DNA from: Clarkia xantiana subsp. parviflora
Lineage: Eukaryota > Streptophyta > Magnoliopsida > Myrtales > Onagraceae
Reading direction: 5' to 3'
NCBI GenBank assembly: GCA_036873135.1
Contig: JAPTYO010000041.1
Span: 1-64,000 of the forward strand
DNA length: 64,000 bases
The position numbers and the translations under genes are program-made. This document shows positions 1-14,400 of this stretch, in pieces (the first letter of the stretch is position 1; each line of letters opens with the position of its first letter). Under the pieces are notes generated by a model. That model did no database searches and was not told where the DNA came from. It saw only the letters and a program-made list of their open reading frames with translations.

Positions 1-4
1 CACA

Positions 5-3000
5 GTCATATACGATGAGTAAGAGTGCAAATAAAACTGATTTCATAAAAAACAGGGTCCGAAAAGAGGTTATATTGAAAAAATGAGAAAATTTGCCGAA
101 ACTGAAGAATTTCGCATACTAACCATCACGGAAAATGTGAAGTTTTGAGTCCGAAATGAGAAGTACTTTAAACCATTCCATTGTCATATACAATGAGTAA
201 TAGTGCAAATAAACTGATTTCATAAAAAACAGAGGTCCGAGTGAGGTTATATTGAAAAAATGAAAAAAAAATGGCCTAACTGAAGAATTTCCGCATACCA
301 TCACGGAAAATGTGAAGTTATGAGTCCGAAATGAGAAGTACTTTTAATCATTCCATGGTCATATAAAGATGAGTAATAGTGCAATAAAATGATTTTCATC
401 AAAAAACAGAGGTCCGAAAAGAAGTTATATTGAAAAAATGAGAAAATTGGCCGAAACTGAAGAATTTCGCTTATTTACCATCACGGAAAACGTGATGCTT
501 TGATTCCGAAATGAGAAATACTTTGAACCAGTCCACGGTCATATACGATGAGTAGAGTGCAAATAAAACTGATTTCATAAAAAAACCAAGGCCGAGTGAG
601 GTCATATGAAAAAATGAGAAAATGGCCGAAACTGAATAATTCGCATACTAACCATCACGGAAAATGTGAAGTTTTGAGTCCGAAATGAGAAGTACTTTAA
701 ACCATTCTATGGTCATATACGATGAGTAATAGTTCAAATTAAACTGATTTCATAAAAACAAAGGTCGAGTGACGTTATTTTGAAAAAATGAAAAAATTGG
801 CCAAAACTTAAGAATTACGCATACTAACAATCCCGGAAAATGTGAAGTTTTGAGTCCGAAATGAGAAGTACTTTAAACCATTCCACGGTCATAAACGATG
901 AGTAAGAGTGCAAATAAAACTGATTTCATCAAACAGAGGTCCGAAAAGAGGTTATATTGAAAAAATGAGAAATTGGCCGAAACTGAAGAATTTCGCATAC
1001 TAACATCACGGAAAATGTGAAGTTTTGAGTCCGAAATGAGAAGTACTTTAACCATTCCACGGTCATATACGATGAGTAAGAGTGCAAATAAAACTGATTT
1101 CATAAAAAACAGAGGTCTGAAAAGAGGTTATATTGAAAAAATGAGAAAATTGGCCGAAACTGAAGAATTTCGCATACTAACCATCACAGAAAATGTGAAG
1201 TTTTGAGTCCGAAATGAGAAGTACTTTAAACCATTCACGGTCATATACGATGAGTAAGAGTGCAAATAAAACTGATTTCATAAAAAACAGAGGTCCGAGT
1301 GAGCTTATATTGAAAAAATGAGAAATTTGGCCGAAACTGAAGAATTTCGCTTACTTACCATCACGGAAACGTGATGCTGTCATTCCGAAATGATAAATAC
1401 TTTGAACCATTACACGGTCTTATACGATGAGTAAGAGTGCAAATAAAACTGATTTCATAAAAAAACCGAGGTCCGAGTGAGGTTATATTGAAAAAATGAA
1501 AAAATTGGCCGAAACTGAAGAATTTCGCATACTAACCATCACGGAAAATGTGAAGTTTTGAGTCCTAAATGAGAAGTAATTTAAACCATTCCATGGTCAT
1601 ATACGATGAGTAAGAGTGCAAATAAAACTGATTCCATCAAAAACCGAGCTCCGAAAAGAGGTTATATTGAAAAAAATGAGAAATTTGGCCGAAACTGAAG
1701 AATTTCGCATACTAACCATCACGGAAAATATTGTGAAGCTTTGAGTCCGAAATGAGAAGTACTTTATACCATTCCACGGTCATATACGATGAGTAAGAGT
1801 GCAAATAACACTGATTTCATAAAAAAAACAGAGGTCCGACTGAGGTTATATTGAAAAATGAGAAAATTTGCCGAAACTGAAGAATTTCGCTTACTTACCA
1901 TCACGGAAAACGTGCTGCTTTGATTCCGAAATGATAAATACTTTGAACCATTACACGGTCAATATACGATGATTAGGAGTGCAAATAAAACTGATTTCAT
2001 CAAAAACAGAGGTCCGTGTGAGGTTATATTGAAAAAATGAGAAAATTGGCGAAACTGAAGAATTTCGCTTACTTACCATCACGGAAAATGTGATGCTTTG
2101 ATTCCGAAATGAGAATACTTTGAACCATTCCACGGTAATATACGATGAGTAAGAGTGCAAATTAAACTGATTTCAAAAAACCAAGGTCCGAGTGAGGTTA
2201 TATTGAAAAAATGAGAAAATTGGCCGAAACTGAAGAATTTCGCATACTAACCATCATGGAAAATGTGAAGTTTTGAGTCCGAAATGAGAAGTACTTTAAA
2301 CCATTCTATGGTCATATACGATGAGTAATAGTGCAAATTAAACTGATTTCATAAAAAACAGAGTTCCGAGTGACGTTATTTTGAAAAAATGAAAAAAATT
2401 GGCCGAAACTTAAGAATTTCGCATACTAACCATCACGGAAAATGTGAAGTTTTGAGTCCGAAATAAGAAGTACTTTAAACTATTACATGGTCATATACGA
2501 TGAGTAATAGTGCTAATAAAACTGATTTCATAAAAAACAGAGGTCCGAGTGAGGTATATTGAAAAAATTAAAAAATTGGCCGAAACTGAAGAATTTCGCA
2601 TACTAACCATCACGGAAAAATTGTGAAGCTTTGAGTCCGAAATGAGAAGTACTTTATACCATTCCACGGTCATATACGATGAATAAGAGTGCAATTAAAA
2701 CTGATTTCATAAAAAAACAGAGGTCCGAGTGAGGTATATTGAAAAAATGAGAAATTTGGCCGAAACTGAAGAATTTCGCTTACTTACCATCACGGAAAAC
2801 GTGATGCTTTGATTCTGAATGAGAAATACTTTGAACCATTCCACAGTCATATACGATGAGTAAGAGTGCAAATAAAACTGATTTCATAAAAAACAAAAGG
2901 TCTGAGTGAGGTTATATTGAAAAAGTTAGAAAATTGGCCGAAATTGAAGAATTTCGCATACTAACCATCACGGAAAATGTGAAGTTTTTGAGTCCGAAAT

Positions 3001-3208
3001 GAGAAGTACTTTAAACCATTCAACGGCCATATACGATGAGTAAGAGTGCAAATAAAACTGATTTCATAAAAAAACAGAGGTCCGAAAAGAGGTTATATTG
3101 AAAAAATGAGGAAATTGGCCGAAACTGAAGAATTTCGCGTACTAACTATCACGGAAAATATTGTGAAGCTTTGAATCCGAAATGAGAAGTACTTTATACC
3201 ATTCCACA
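5..3208. repeat. Satellite higher-order unit 1 (about 18 monomers)
   Basis: This unit begins with a monomer marked CACAGTCATATACG followed by AATTTGCCG and then a CATTGTCATATACAATG monomer. The same succession recurs at 3209, 7892, 11482 and 15409. It is closest to the unit at 3209: both have the shortened GCATACCATC in the second monomer. It differs by many single-base gains and losses in homopolymer runs. Confidence 0.8.
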
Positions 3209-6200
3209 GTCATATACGATGAGTAAGAGTGCAAATAAAACTGATTTCATAAAAACAGAGGTCCGAAAAGAGGTTATATTGAAAAAATGAGAAAATTTTG
3301 CCGAAACTGAAGAATTTCGCATACTAACCATCACGGAAAATGTGAAGTTTTGAGTCCGAAATGAGAAGTACTTTAAACCATTCCATTGTCATATACAATG
3401 AGTAATAGTGCAATAAAACTGATTTCATAAAAACAGAGGTCCGAGTGAGGTTATATTGAAAAAATGAAAAAAAAATGGCCTAAACTGAAGAATTTCGCAT
3501 ACCATCACGGAAAATGTGAAGTTATGAGTCCGAAATGAGAAGTACTTTTAATCATTCCATGGTCATATAAGATGAGTAATAGTGCAAATAAAACTGATTT
3601 CATCAAAAACAGAGGTCCGAAAGAAGTTATATTGAAAAAATGAGAAAAATGGCCGAAACTGAAGAATTTCGCTTATTTACCATCACGGAAAACGTGATGC
3701 TTTGATTCCGAAATGAGAAATACTTTGAACCAGTCCACGGTCATATACGATGAGTAAGAGTGCAAATAAAACTGATTTCATAAAAAACCAAGGTCCGAGT
3801 GAGGTCATATTGAAAAAATGAGAAAATTGGCCGAAACTGAATAATTTCGCATACTAACCATCACGGAAAATGTGAGTTTTGAGTCCGAAATGAGAAGTAC
3901 TTTAAAACCATTCTATGGTCATATACGATGAGTAATAGTTCAAATTAAACTGATTTCATAAAAAACAAAGGTTCGAGTGACGTTATTTTGAAAAATGAAA
4001 AAATTGGCCGAAACTTAAGAATTACGCATACTAACAATCCCGGAAAATGTGAAGTTTTGAGTCCGAAATGAGAAGTACTTTAAACCATTCCACGGTCATA
4101 AACGATGAGTAAGAGTGCAAATAAAACTGATTTCATCAAAAACAGAGGTCCGAAAAGAGGTTATATTGAAAAAATGAGAAAATTGGCCGAAACTGAAGAA
4201 TTTCGCATACTAACCATCACGGAAAATGTGAAGTTTTGAGTCCGAAATGAGAAGTACTTTAAACCATTCCACGGTCATATACGATGAGTAAGAGTGCAAA
4301 TAAAACTGATTTCATAAAAAACAGAGGTCTGAAAAGAGGTTATATTGAAAAAATGAGAAAATTGGCCGAAACTGAAGAATTTCGCATACTAACCATCACA
4401 GAAAATGTGAAGTTTTGAGTCCGAAATGAGAAGTACTTTAAACCATTCCACGGTCATATACGATGAGTAAGAGTGCAAATAAAACTGATTTCATAAAAAA
4501 CAGAGGTCCGAGTGAGCTTATATTGAAAAAATGAGAAATTTGGCCGAAACTGAAGAATTTCGCTTACTTACCATCACGGAAAACGTGATGCTGTCATTCC
4601 GAAATGATAAATACTTTGAACCATTACACGGTCTTATACGATGAGTAAGAGTGCAAATAAAACTGATTTCATAAAAAACCGAGGTCCGAGTGAGGTTATA
4701 TTGAAAAATTGAAAAAATTGGCCGAAACTGAAGAATTTCGCATACTAACCATCACGGAAAATGTGAAGTTTTGAGTCCTAAATGAGAAGTAATTTAAACC
4801 ATTCCATGGTCATATACGATGAGTAAGAGTGCAAATAAAACTGATTCCATCAAAAACCGAGCTCCGAATAGAGGTTATATTGAAAAAAATGAGAAATTTG
4901 GCCGAAACTGAAGAATTTCGCATACTAACCATCACGGAAAATATTGTGAAGCTTTGAGTCCGAAATGAGAAGTACTTTATACCATTCCACGGTCATATAC
5001 GATGAGTAAGAGTGCAAATAAAACTGATTTCATAAAAAAACAGAGGTCCGACTGAGGTTATATTGAAAAAATGAGAAAATTTGCCGAAACTGAAGAATTT
5101 CGCTTACTTACCATCACGGAAAACGTGCTGCTTTGATTCCGAAATGATAAATACTTTGAACCATTACACGGTCATATACGATGAGTAGGAGTGCAAATAA
5201 AACTGATTTCATCAAAAAACAGAGGTCCGTGTGAGGTTATATTGAAAAAATGAGAAAATTGGCCGAAACTGAAGAATTTCGCTTACTTACCATCACGGAA
5301 AATGTGATGCTTTGATTCCGAAATGAGAAATACTTTGAACCATTCCACGGTAATATACGATGAGTAAGAGTGCAAATTAAACTGATTTCATAAAAAACCA
5401 AGGTCCGAGTGAGGTTATATTGAAAAAATGAGAAAATTGGCCGAAACTGAAGAATTTCGCATACTAACCATCATGGAAAATGTGAAGTTTTGAGTCCGAA
5501 ATGAGAAGTACTTTAAACCATTCTATGGTCATATACGATGAGTCCGAAATAAGAAGTACTTTAAACTATTACATGGTCATATACGATGAGTAATAGTGCT
5601 AATAAAACTGATTTCATAAAAAACAGAGGTCCGAGTGAGGTTATATTGAAAAATTTAAAAAATTGGCCGAAACTGAAGAATTTCGCATACTAACCATCAC
5701 GGAAAATATTGTGAAGCTTTGAGTCCGAAATGAGAAGTACTTTATACCATTCCACGGTCATATACGATGAGTAAGAGTGCAATTAAAACTGATTTCATAA
5801 AAAAACAGAGGTCCGAGTGAGGTTATATTGAAAAAATGAGAAATTTGGCCGAAACTGAAGAATTTCGCTTACTAACCATCACGGAAAACGTGATGCTTTG
5901 ATTCTGAAATGAGAAACACTTTGAACCATTCCACAGTCATATACGATGAGTAAGAGTGCAAATAAAACTGATTTCATAAAAAACAAAGGTCTGAGTGAGG
6001 TTATATTGAAAAAGTTAGAAAATTGGCCGAAACTGAAGAATTTCGCATACTAACCATCACGGAAAATGTGAAGTTTTGAATCCGAAATGAGAAGTACTTT
6101 AAACCATTCCATGGTCATATACGATGAGTAATAGTGCAAATAAAACTGATTTCATAAAGAACAGAGGTCCGAGTGAGTTTATATTGAAAAAATGAAAAAA

Positions 6201-7891
6201 TTGGCCGAAACGGGAGAATTTCGCATACTAACCATCACGGAAAATGTGAAGTTTTGAGTCCGAAATGAGAAGTACTTTAAACCATTCCATGGTCATATAC
6301 GATGAGTAATATTACAAATAAAAATGATTTCATAAAAAGCAGAGGTCCGAGTGAGGTTATATTGAAAAAATTGGCCGAAACTTAAGAATTTCGCATACTA
6401 ACTATCACGGAAAATGTGAAGTTTTAAGTCCGAAATGAGAAGTACTTTAAAACATTCCACGGTCATATACGATGAGTAAGAGTGCAAATAAAACTGATTT
6501 CATCAAAAACAGAGGTCCGAAAAGAGGTTCTATTGAAAAAATGAGATAATTGGCCGAAACTGAAGAATTTCGCATACTAACCATCACGGAAAATATTGTG
6601 AAGCTTTGAGTCCGAAATGAGAAGTACTTTATACCATTCCACGGTCATATACGATGAGTATGAGTGCAAATAAAACTGATTTCATAAAAAAAAAACAGAG
6701 GTCCGAGTGAGGTTATATTGAAAAAATGAGAAAATTGGCCGAAACTGAAAAATTTCGCTTACTTACCATCACGGAAAACGTGATGCTTTGATTCCGAAAT
6801 GATAAATACTTTGAACCAGTCCACGGTCATATACGATGAGTAAGAGTGCTAATAAAACTGATTTCATAAAGAACAGAGGTCCGAGTGAGTTTATATTGAA
6901 AAAATGAAAAAAATTGGCCGAAACTGAATAATTTCGCATACTAACCATCACGGAAAATGTGAAGTTTTGAGTCCGAAATGAGAAGTAATTTAAACCATTC
7001 TATGGTCATATACGATGAGTAATAGTTCAAATTAAACTGATTTCATAAAAAACAGAGGTCCGAGTGACGTTATTTTGAAAAAATGAAAAAATTGGCCGAA
7101 ACTTAAGAATTACGCATACTAACAATCCCGGAAAATGTGAAGTTTTGAGTCCGAAATGAGAAGTACTTTAAACCATTCCACGGTCATAAACGATGAGTAA
7201 GAGTGCAAATAAAACTGATTTCATCAAAAACAGAGGTCCGAAAAGAGGTTATATTGAAAAAAATGAGAAAATTGGCCGTAACTGAAAATTTCGCATACTA
7301 ACCATCACGGAAAATGTGAAGTTTTGAGTCCGAAATGAGAAGTACTTTAAACCATTCCACGGTCATATACGATGAGTAAGAGTGCAAATAAAACTGATTT
7401 CATAAAAAACAGAGGACTGAAAAGAGGTTATATTGAAAAAATGAGAAAATTGGCCGAAACTGAAGAATTTCGCATACTAACCATCACGGAAAATGTGAAG
7501 TTTTGAGTCCGAAATGAGAAGTACTTTAAACCATTCAATGGTCATATACAATGAGTAATAGTGCAAATAAAACTGATTTCATAAAAATAGAGGTCCGAGT
7601 GAGGTTATAATGAAAAAATTGGCCGAAACTGAAGAATTTCGCATACTAACCATCACGGAAAATGTGAAGTTTTGAGTCCGAAATGAGAAGTACTTTAAAC
7701 CATTCCACGGCCATATACGATGAGTAAGAGTGCAAATAAAACTGATTTCATAAAAAACAGAGGTCCGAAAAGATGTTATATTGAAAAAATGAGGAAATTG
7801 GCCGAAACTGAAGAATTTCGAGTACTAACTATCACGGAAAATATTGTGAAGTTTTGAATCCGAAATGAGAAGTACTTTATACCATTCCACA
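3209..7891. repeat. Satellite higher-order unit 2 (about 26 monomers)
   Basis: This is the longest of the units. It runs parallel to unit 1 for most of its first 2.8 kb. It contains an out-of-register junction near 5538-5548, where GATGAGT passes directly into CCGAAATAAG, leaving a truncated monomer. A terminal marker monomer (GGCCATATACG, then GCGTACTAACTATC) precedes each unit boundary; in this unit it lies around 7710-7860 with GAGTAC in place of GCGTAC. Confidence 0.75.
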
Positions 7892-10800
7892 GTCATATAC
7901 GATGAGTAAGAGTGCAAATAAAACTGATTTCATAAAAAACAGAGGTCCGAAAAGAGGTTATATTGAAAAAATGAGAAAATTTGCCGAAACTGAAGAATTT
8001 CGCATACTAACCATCACGGAAAATGTGAAGTTTTGAGTCCGAAATGAGAAGTACTTTAAACCATTCCATTGTCATATACAATGAGTAATAGTGCAAATAA
8101 AACTGATTTCATAAAAAACAGAGGTCCGAGTGAGGTTATATTGAAAAAATGAAAAAAAAATGGCCTAAACTGAAGAATTTCGCATACTAACAATCACGGA
8201 AAATGTGAAGTTATGAGTCCGAAATGAGAAGTACTTTTAATCATTCCATGGTCATATACGATGAGTAATAGTGCAAATAAAACTGATTTCATCAAAAACA
8301 GAGGTCCGAAAAGAAGTTATATTGAAAAAATGAGAAAATTGGCCGAAACTGAAGAATTTCGCTTATTTACCATCACGGAAAACGTGATGCTTTGTTCCGA
8401 AATGAGAAATACTTTGAACCAGTCCATGGTCATATACGATGAGTAAGAGTGCAAATAAAACTGATTTCATAAAAAACCAAGGTCCGAGTGAGGTCATATT
8501 GAAAAAATGAGAAAATTGGCCGAAACTGAATAATTTCGCATACTAACCATCACGGAAAATGTGAAGTTTTGAGTCCGAAATGAGAAGTACTTTAAACCAT
8601 TCTATGGTCATATACGATGAGTAATAGATCAAATTAAACTGATTTCATAAAAAACAGAGGTTCGAGTGACGTTATTTTGAAAAAATGAAAAAATTGGCCG
8701 AAACTTAAGAATTACGCATACTAACAATCCCGGAAAATGTGAAGTTTTGAGTCCGAAATGAGAAGTACTTTAAACCATTCCACAGTCATATACGATGAGT
8801 AAGAGTGCAAATAAAACTGATTTCATAAAAAAAACAGAGGTCCGAGTGAGCTTATATTGAAAAAATGAGAAATTTGGCCGAAACTGAAGAATTTCGCTTA
8901 CTTACCATCACGGAAAACGTGATGCTTTGATTCCGAAATGATAAATACTTTGAACCATTACACGGTCTTATACGATGAGTAAGAGTGCAAATAAAACTGA
9001 TTTCATAAAAAACCGAGGTCCGAGTGAGGTTATATTGAAAAAATGAAAAAATTGGCCGAAATTGAAGAATTTCGCATACTAACCATCACGGAAAATGTGA
9101 AGTTTTGAGTCCTAAATGAGAAGTAATTTAAACCATTCCATGGTCATATACGATGAGTAAGAGTGCAAATAAAACTGATTCCATCAAAAACCGAGCTCCG
9201 AAAAGAGGTTATATTGAAAAAAATGAGAAATTTGGCCGAAACTGAAGAATTTCGCATACTAACCATCACGGAAAATATTGTGAAGCATTGAGTCCGAAAT
9301 GAGAAGTACTTTATACCATTCCACGGTCATATACGATGAGTAAGAGTGCAAATAAAAGTGATTTCATAAAAAAAACAGAGGTCCGACTGAGGTTATATTG
9401 AAAAAATGAGAAAATTTGCCGAAACAGAAGAATTTCGCTTACTTACCATCACGGAAAACGTGCTGCTTTGATTCCGAAATGATAAATACTTTGAACCATT
9501 ACACGGTCATATACGATGAGTAGGAGTGCAAATAAAACTGATTTCATCAAAAACAGAGGTCCGTGTGAGGTTATATTGAAAAAAATGAGAAATTTGGCCG
9601 AAACTGAAGAATTTCGCATACTAACCATCACGGAAAATATTGTGAAGCTTTGAGTCCGAAATGAGAAGTACTTTATACCATTCCACGGTCATATACGATG
9701 AGTAAGAGTGCAAATAAAACTGATTTCATAAAAAAAAACAGAGGTCCGAGTGAGCTTATATTGAAAAAATGAGAAATTTGGCCGAAACTGAAGAATTTCG
9801 CTTACTTACCATCACGGAAAACGTGATGCTTTGATTCCGAAATGAGAAATACTTTGAACCATTCCACGGTAATATACGATGAGTAAGAGTGCAAATAAAA
9901 CTGATTTCATAAAAAACCAAGGTCCGAGTGAGGTTATATTGAAAAAAATAGAAAATTGGCCGAAACTGAAGAATTTCGCATACTAACCATCACGGAAAAT
10001 GTGAAGTTTTGAGTCCGAAATAAGAAGTACTTTAAACTATTACATGGTCATATACGATGAGTAATAGTGCAAATAAAACTGATTTCATAAAAAACAGAGG
10101 TCCGAGTGAGGTTATATTGAAAAAATTAAAAAATTGGCCGAAACTGAAGAATTTCGCATACTAACCATCACGGAAAATATTGTGAAGCTTTGAGTCTGAA
10201 ATGAGAAGTACTTTATACCATTCCACGGTCATATACGATGAGTAAGAGTGCAAGTAAAACTGATTTCATAAAAAAAACAGAGGTCCGAGTGAGGTTATAT
10301 TGAAAAAATGAGAAAATTGGCTGAAACTGAAGATTTCGTTTACTTACCATCACGGAAAACGTGATGCTTTGATTCCAAAATGATAAATACTTTGAACCAT
10401 TACACGGTCATATACGATGAGTAAGAGTGCGAATAAAACTGATTTCATCAAAAATAGAGGTCCGTGTGAGGTTATATTGAAAAAATGAGAAAATTGGCTG
10501 AAACTGAAGAATTTCGCTTACTTACCATCACGGAAAACGTGATGCTTTGATTCCGAAATGAGAAATACTTTGAACCAGTCCACGGTCATATACGATGAGT
10601 AAGAGTGCTAATAAAACTGATTTCATAAAAAACCAAGGTCCGAGTGAGGTCATATTGAAAAAATGAGAAAATTGGCCGAAACTGAATAATTTCGCATACT
10701 AACCATCACGGACAATGTGAAGTTTTGAGTCCGAAATGAGAAGTAATTTAAACCATTCTATGGTCATATACGATGAGTAATAGTTCAAATTAAACTGATT

Positions 10801-11481
10801 TCATAAAAAACAGAGGTCCGAGTGACGTTATTTTGAAAAAATGAAAAAATTGGCCGAAACTTAAGAATTACGCATACTAACAATCCCGGAAAATGTGAAG
10901 TTTTGAGTCCGAAATGAGAAGTACTTTAAACCATTCCACGGTCATAAACGATGAGTAAGAGTGCAAATAAAACTGATTTCATCAAAAACAGAGGTCCGAA
11001 AAGAGGTTATATTGAAAAAAATGAGAAAATTGGCCGTAACTGAAAAATTTCGCATACTAACCATCACGGAAAATGTGAAGTTTTGAGTCCGAAATGAGAA
11101 GTACTTTAAACCATTCCACGGTCATATACGATGAGTAAGAGTGCAAATAAAACTAATTTCATAAAAAACAGAGGACTGAAAAGAGGTTATATTGAAAAAA
11201 TGAGAAAATTGGCCGAAACTGAAGAATTTCGCATACTAACCATCACGGAAAATTTGAAGTTTTGAGTCCGAAATGAGAAGTACTTTATACCATTCCACGG
11301 CCATATACGATGAGTAAGAGTGCAAATAAAACTGATTTCATAAAAAACAGAGGTCCGAAAAGAGGTTATATTGAAAAAATGAGGAAATTGGCCGAAACTG
11401 AAGAATTTCGCGTACTAACTATCACGGAAAATATTGTGAAGCTTTGAATCCGAAATGAGAAGTACTTTATACCATTCCACA
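7892..11481. repeat. Satellite higher-order unit 3 (about 20 monomers)
   Basis: It has the same marker monomers at start and end as its neighbours. It is very similar to unit 4 but lacks some monomers around 8780-8800, where CACAGTCATATACG is followed directly by a GAGTGAGCTTATATTG monomer. Unit 4 carries additional monomers at that point. This is expected of unequal exchange between sister arrays. Confidence 0.75.
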
Positions 11482-14400
11482 GTCATATACGATGAGTAAG
11501 AGTGCAAATAAAACTGATTTCATAAAAAACAGAGGTCCGAAAAGAGGTTATATTGAAAAAATGAGAAAATTTGCCGAAACTGAAGAATTTCGCATAACCA
11601 TCACGGAAAATGTGAAGTTTTGAGTCCGAAATGAGAAGTACTTTAAACCATTCCATTGTCATATACAATGAGTAATAGTGCAAATAAAACTGATTTCATG
11701 AAAAACAGAGGTCCGAGTGAGGTTATATTGAAAAAATGAAAAAAAAAAATGGCCTAAACTGAAGAATTTCGCATACTAACCATCACGGAAAATGTGAAGT
11801 TATGAGTCCGAAATGAGAAGTACTTTTAATCATTCCATGGTCATATACGATGAGTAATAGTGCAAATAAAACTGATTTCATCAAAAACAGAGGTCCGAAA
11901 AGAAGTTATATTGAAAAAATGAGAAAATTGGCCGAAACTGAAGAATTTCGCTTATTTACCATCACGGAAAACGTGATGCTTTGATTCCGAAATGAGAAAT
12001 ACTTTGAACCAGTCCACGGTCATATACGATGAGTAAGAGTGCAAATAAAACTGATTTCATAAAAAACCAAGGTCCGAGTGAGGTCATATTGAAAAAATGA
12101 GAAAATTGGCCGAAACTGAATAATTTCGCATTCTAACCATCACGGAAAATGTGAAGTTTTGAGTCCGAAATGAGAAGTACTTTAAACCATTCTATGGTCA
12201 TATACGATGAGTAATAGTTCAAATTAAACTGATTTCATAAAAAACAGAGGTTCGAGTGACGTTATTTTGAAAAAATGAAAAAATTGGCCGAAACTTAAGA
12301 ATTACGCATACTAACAATCCCGGAAAATGTGAAGTTTTGAGTCCGAAATGAGAAGTACTTTAAACCATTCCACAGTCATAAACGATGAGTAAGAGTGCTA
12401 ATAAAACTGATTTCATCAAAAACAGAGGTCCGAAAAGAGGTTATATTGAAAAAAATGAGAAAATTGGCCGAAACAGAAGAATTTCGCATACTAACCATCA
12501 CAGAAAATGTGAAGTTTTGAGTCCGAAATGAGAAGTACTTTAAACTATTCCACGGTCATATACGATGAGTAAGAGTGCAAATAAAACTGATTTCATAAAA
12601 AACAGAGGTCCGAGTGAGCTTATATTGAAAAAATGAGAAATTTGGCCGAAACTGAAGAATTTCGCTTACTTACCATCACGGAAAACGTGATGCTTTGATT
12701 CCGAAATGATAAATACTTTGAACCATTACACGGTCTTATACGATGAGTAAGAGTGCAAATAAAACTGATTTCATAAAAAACCGAGGTCCGAGTGAGGTTA
12801 TATTGAAAAAATGAAAAAATTGGCCGAAACTGAAGAATTTCGCATACTAACCATCACGGAAAATGTGAAGTTTTGAGTCCTAAATGAGAAGTAATTTAAA
12901 CCATTCCATGGTCATATACGATGAGTAAGAGTGCAAATAAAACTGATTCCATCAAAAACCGAGCTCCGAAAAGAGGTTATATTGAAAAAAATGAGAAATT
13001 TGGCCGAAACTGAAGAATTTCGCATACTAACCATCACGGAAAATATTGTGAAGCTTTGAGTCCGAAATGAGAAGTACTTTATACCATTCCACGGTCATAT
13101 ACGATGAGTAAGAGTGCAAATAAAACTGATTTCATAAAAAACAGAGGTCCGACTGAGGTTATATTGAAAAAATGAGAAAATTTGCCGAAACAGAAGAATT
13201 TCGCTTACTTACCATCACGGAAAACGTGCTGCTTTGATTCCGAAATGATAAATACTTTGAACCATTACACGGTCATATACGATGAGTAGGAGTGCAAATA
13301 AAACTGATTTCATCAAAAACAGAGGTCCGTGTGAGGTTATATTGAAAAAATGAGAAAATTGGCCGAAACTGAAGAATTTCGCTTACTTACCATCACGGAA
13401 AACGTGATGCTTTGATTCCGAAATGAGAAATACTTTGAACCATTCCACGGTAATATACGATGAGTAAGAGTGCAAATAAAACTGATTTCATAAAAAACCA
13501 AGGTCCGAGTGAGGTTATATTGAAAAAATAGAAAATTGGCCGAAACTGAAGAATTTCGCTTACTAACCATCATGGAAAATGTGAAGTTTTGAGTCCGAAA
13601 TGAGAAGTACTTTAAACCATTCTATGGTCATATACGATGAGTAATAGTGCAAATTAAACTGATTTCATAAAAAACAGAGTAACGAGTGACGTTATTTTGA
13701 AAAAATGAAAAAATTGGCCGAAACTTAAGAATTTCGCATACTAACCATCACGGAAAATGTGAAGTTTTGAGTCCGAAATAAGAAGTACTTTAAACTATTA
13801 CATGGTCATATACGATGAGTAATAGTGCAAATAAAACTGATTTCATAAAAAACAGAGATCCGAGTGAGGTTATATTGAAAAAATTAAAAAATTGGCCGAA
13901 ACTGAAGAATTTCGCATACTAACCATCACGGAAAATATTGTGAAGCTTTGAGTCTGAAATGAGAAGTACTTTATACCATTCCACGGTCATATACGATGAG
14001 TAAGAGTGCAAGTAAAACTGATTTCATAAAAAAAACAGAGGTCCGAGTGAGGTTATATTGAAAAAATGAGAAAATTGGCCGAAACTGAAGATTTCGTTTA
14101 CTTACCATCACGGAAAACGTGATGCTTTGATTCCAAAATGATAAATACTTTGAACCATTACACGGTCATATACGATGAGTAAGAGTGCGAATAAAACTGA
14201 TTTCATCAAAAATAGAGGTCCGTGTGAGGTTATATTGAAAAAATGAGAAATTGGCCGAAACTGAAGAATTTCGCTTACTTACCATCACGGAAAACGTGAT
14301 GCTTTGATTCCGAAATGAGAAATACTTTGAACCAGTCCACGGTCATATACGATGAGTAAGAGTGCTAATAAAACTGATTTCATAAAAAACCAAGGTCCGA

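Noticed and set aside
119..13573. Ten short ORFs (60-80 codons) in the satellite on both strands
   Set aside because: They repeat with the monomer, differ only through indels and have no start context or known domain. They are by-products of the tandem repeat.
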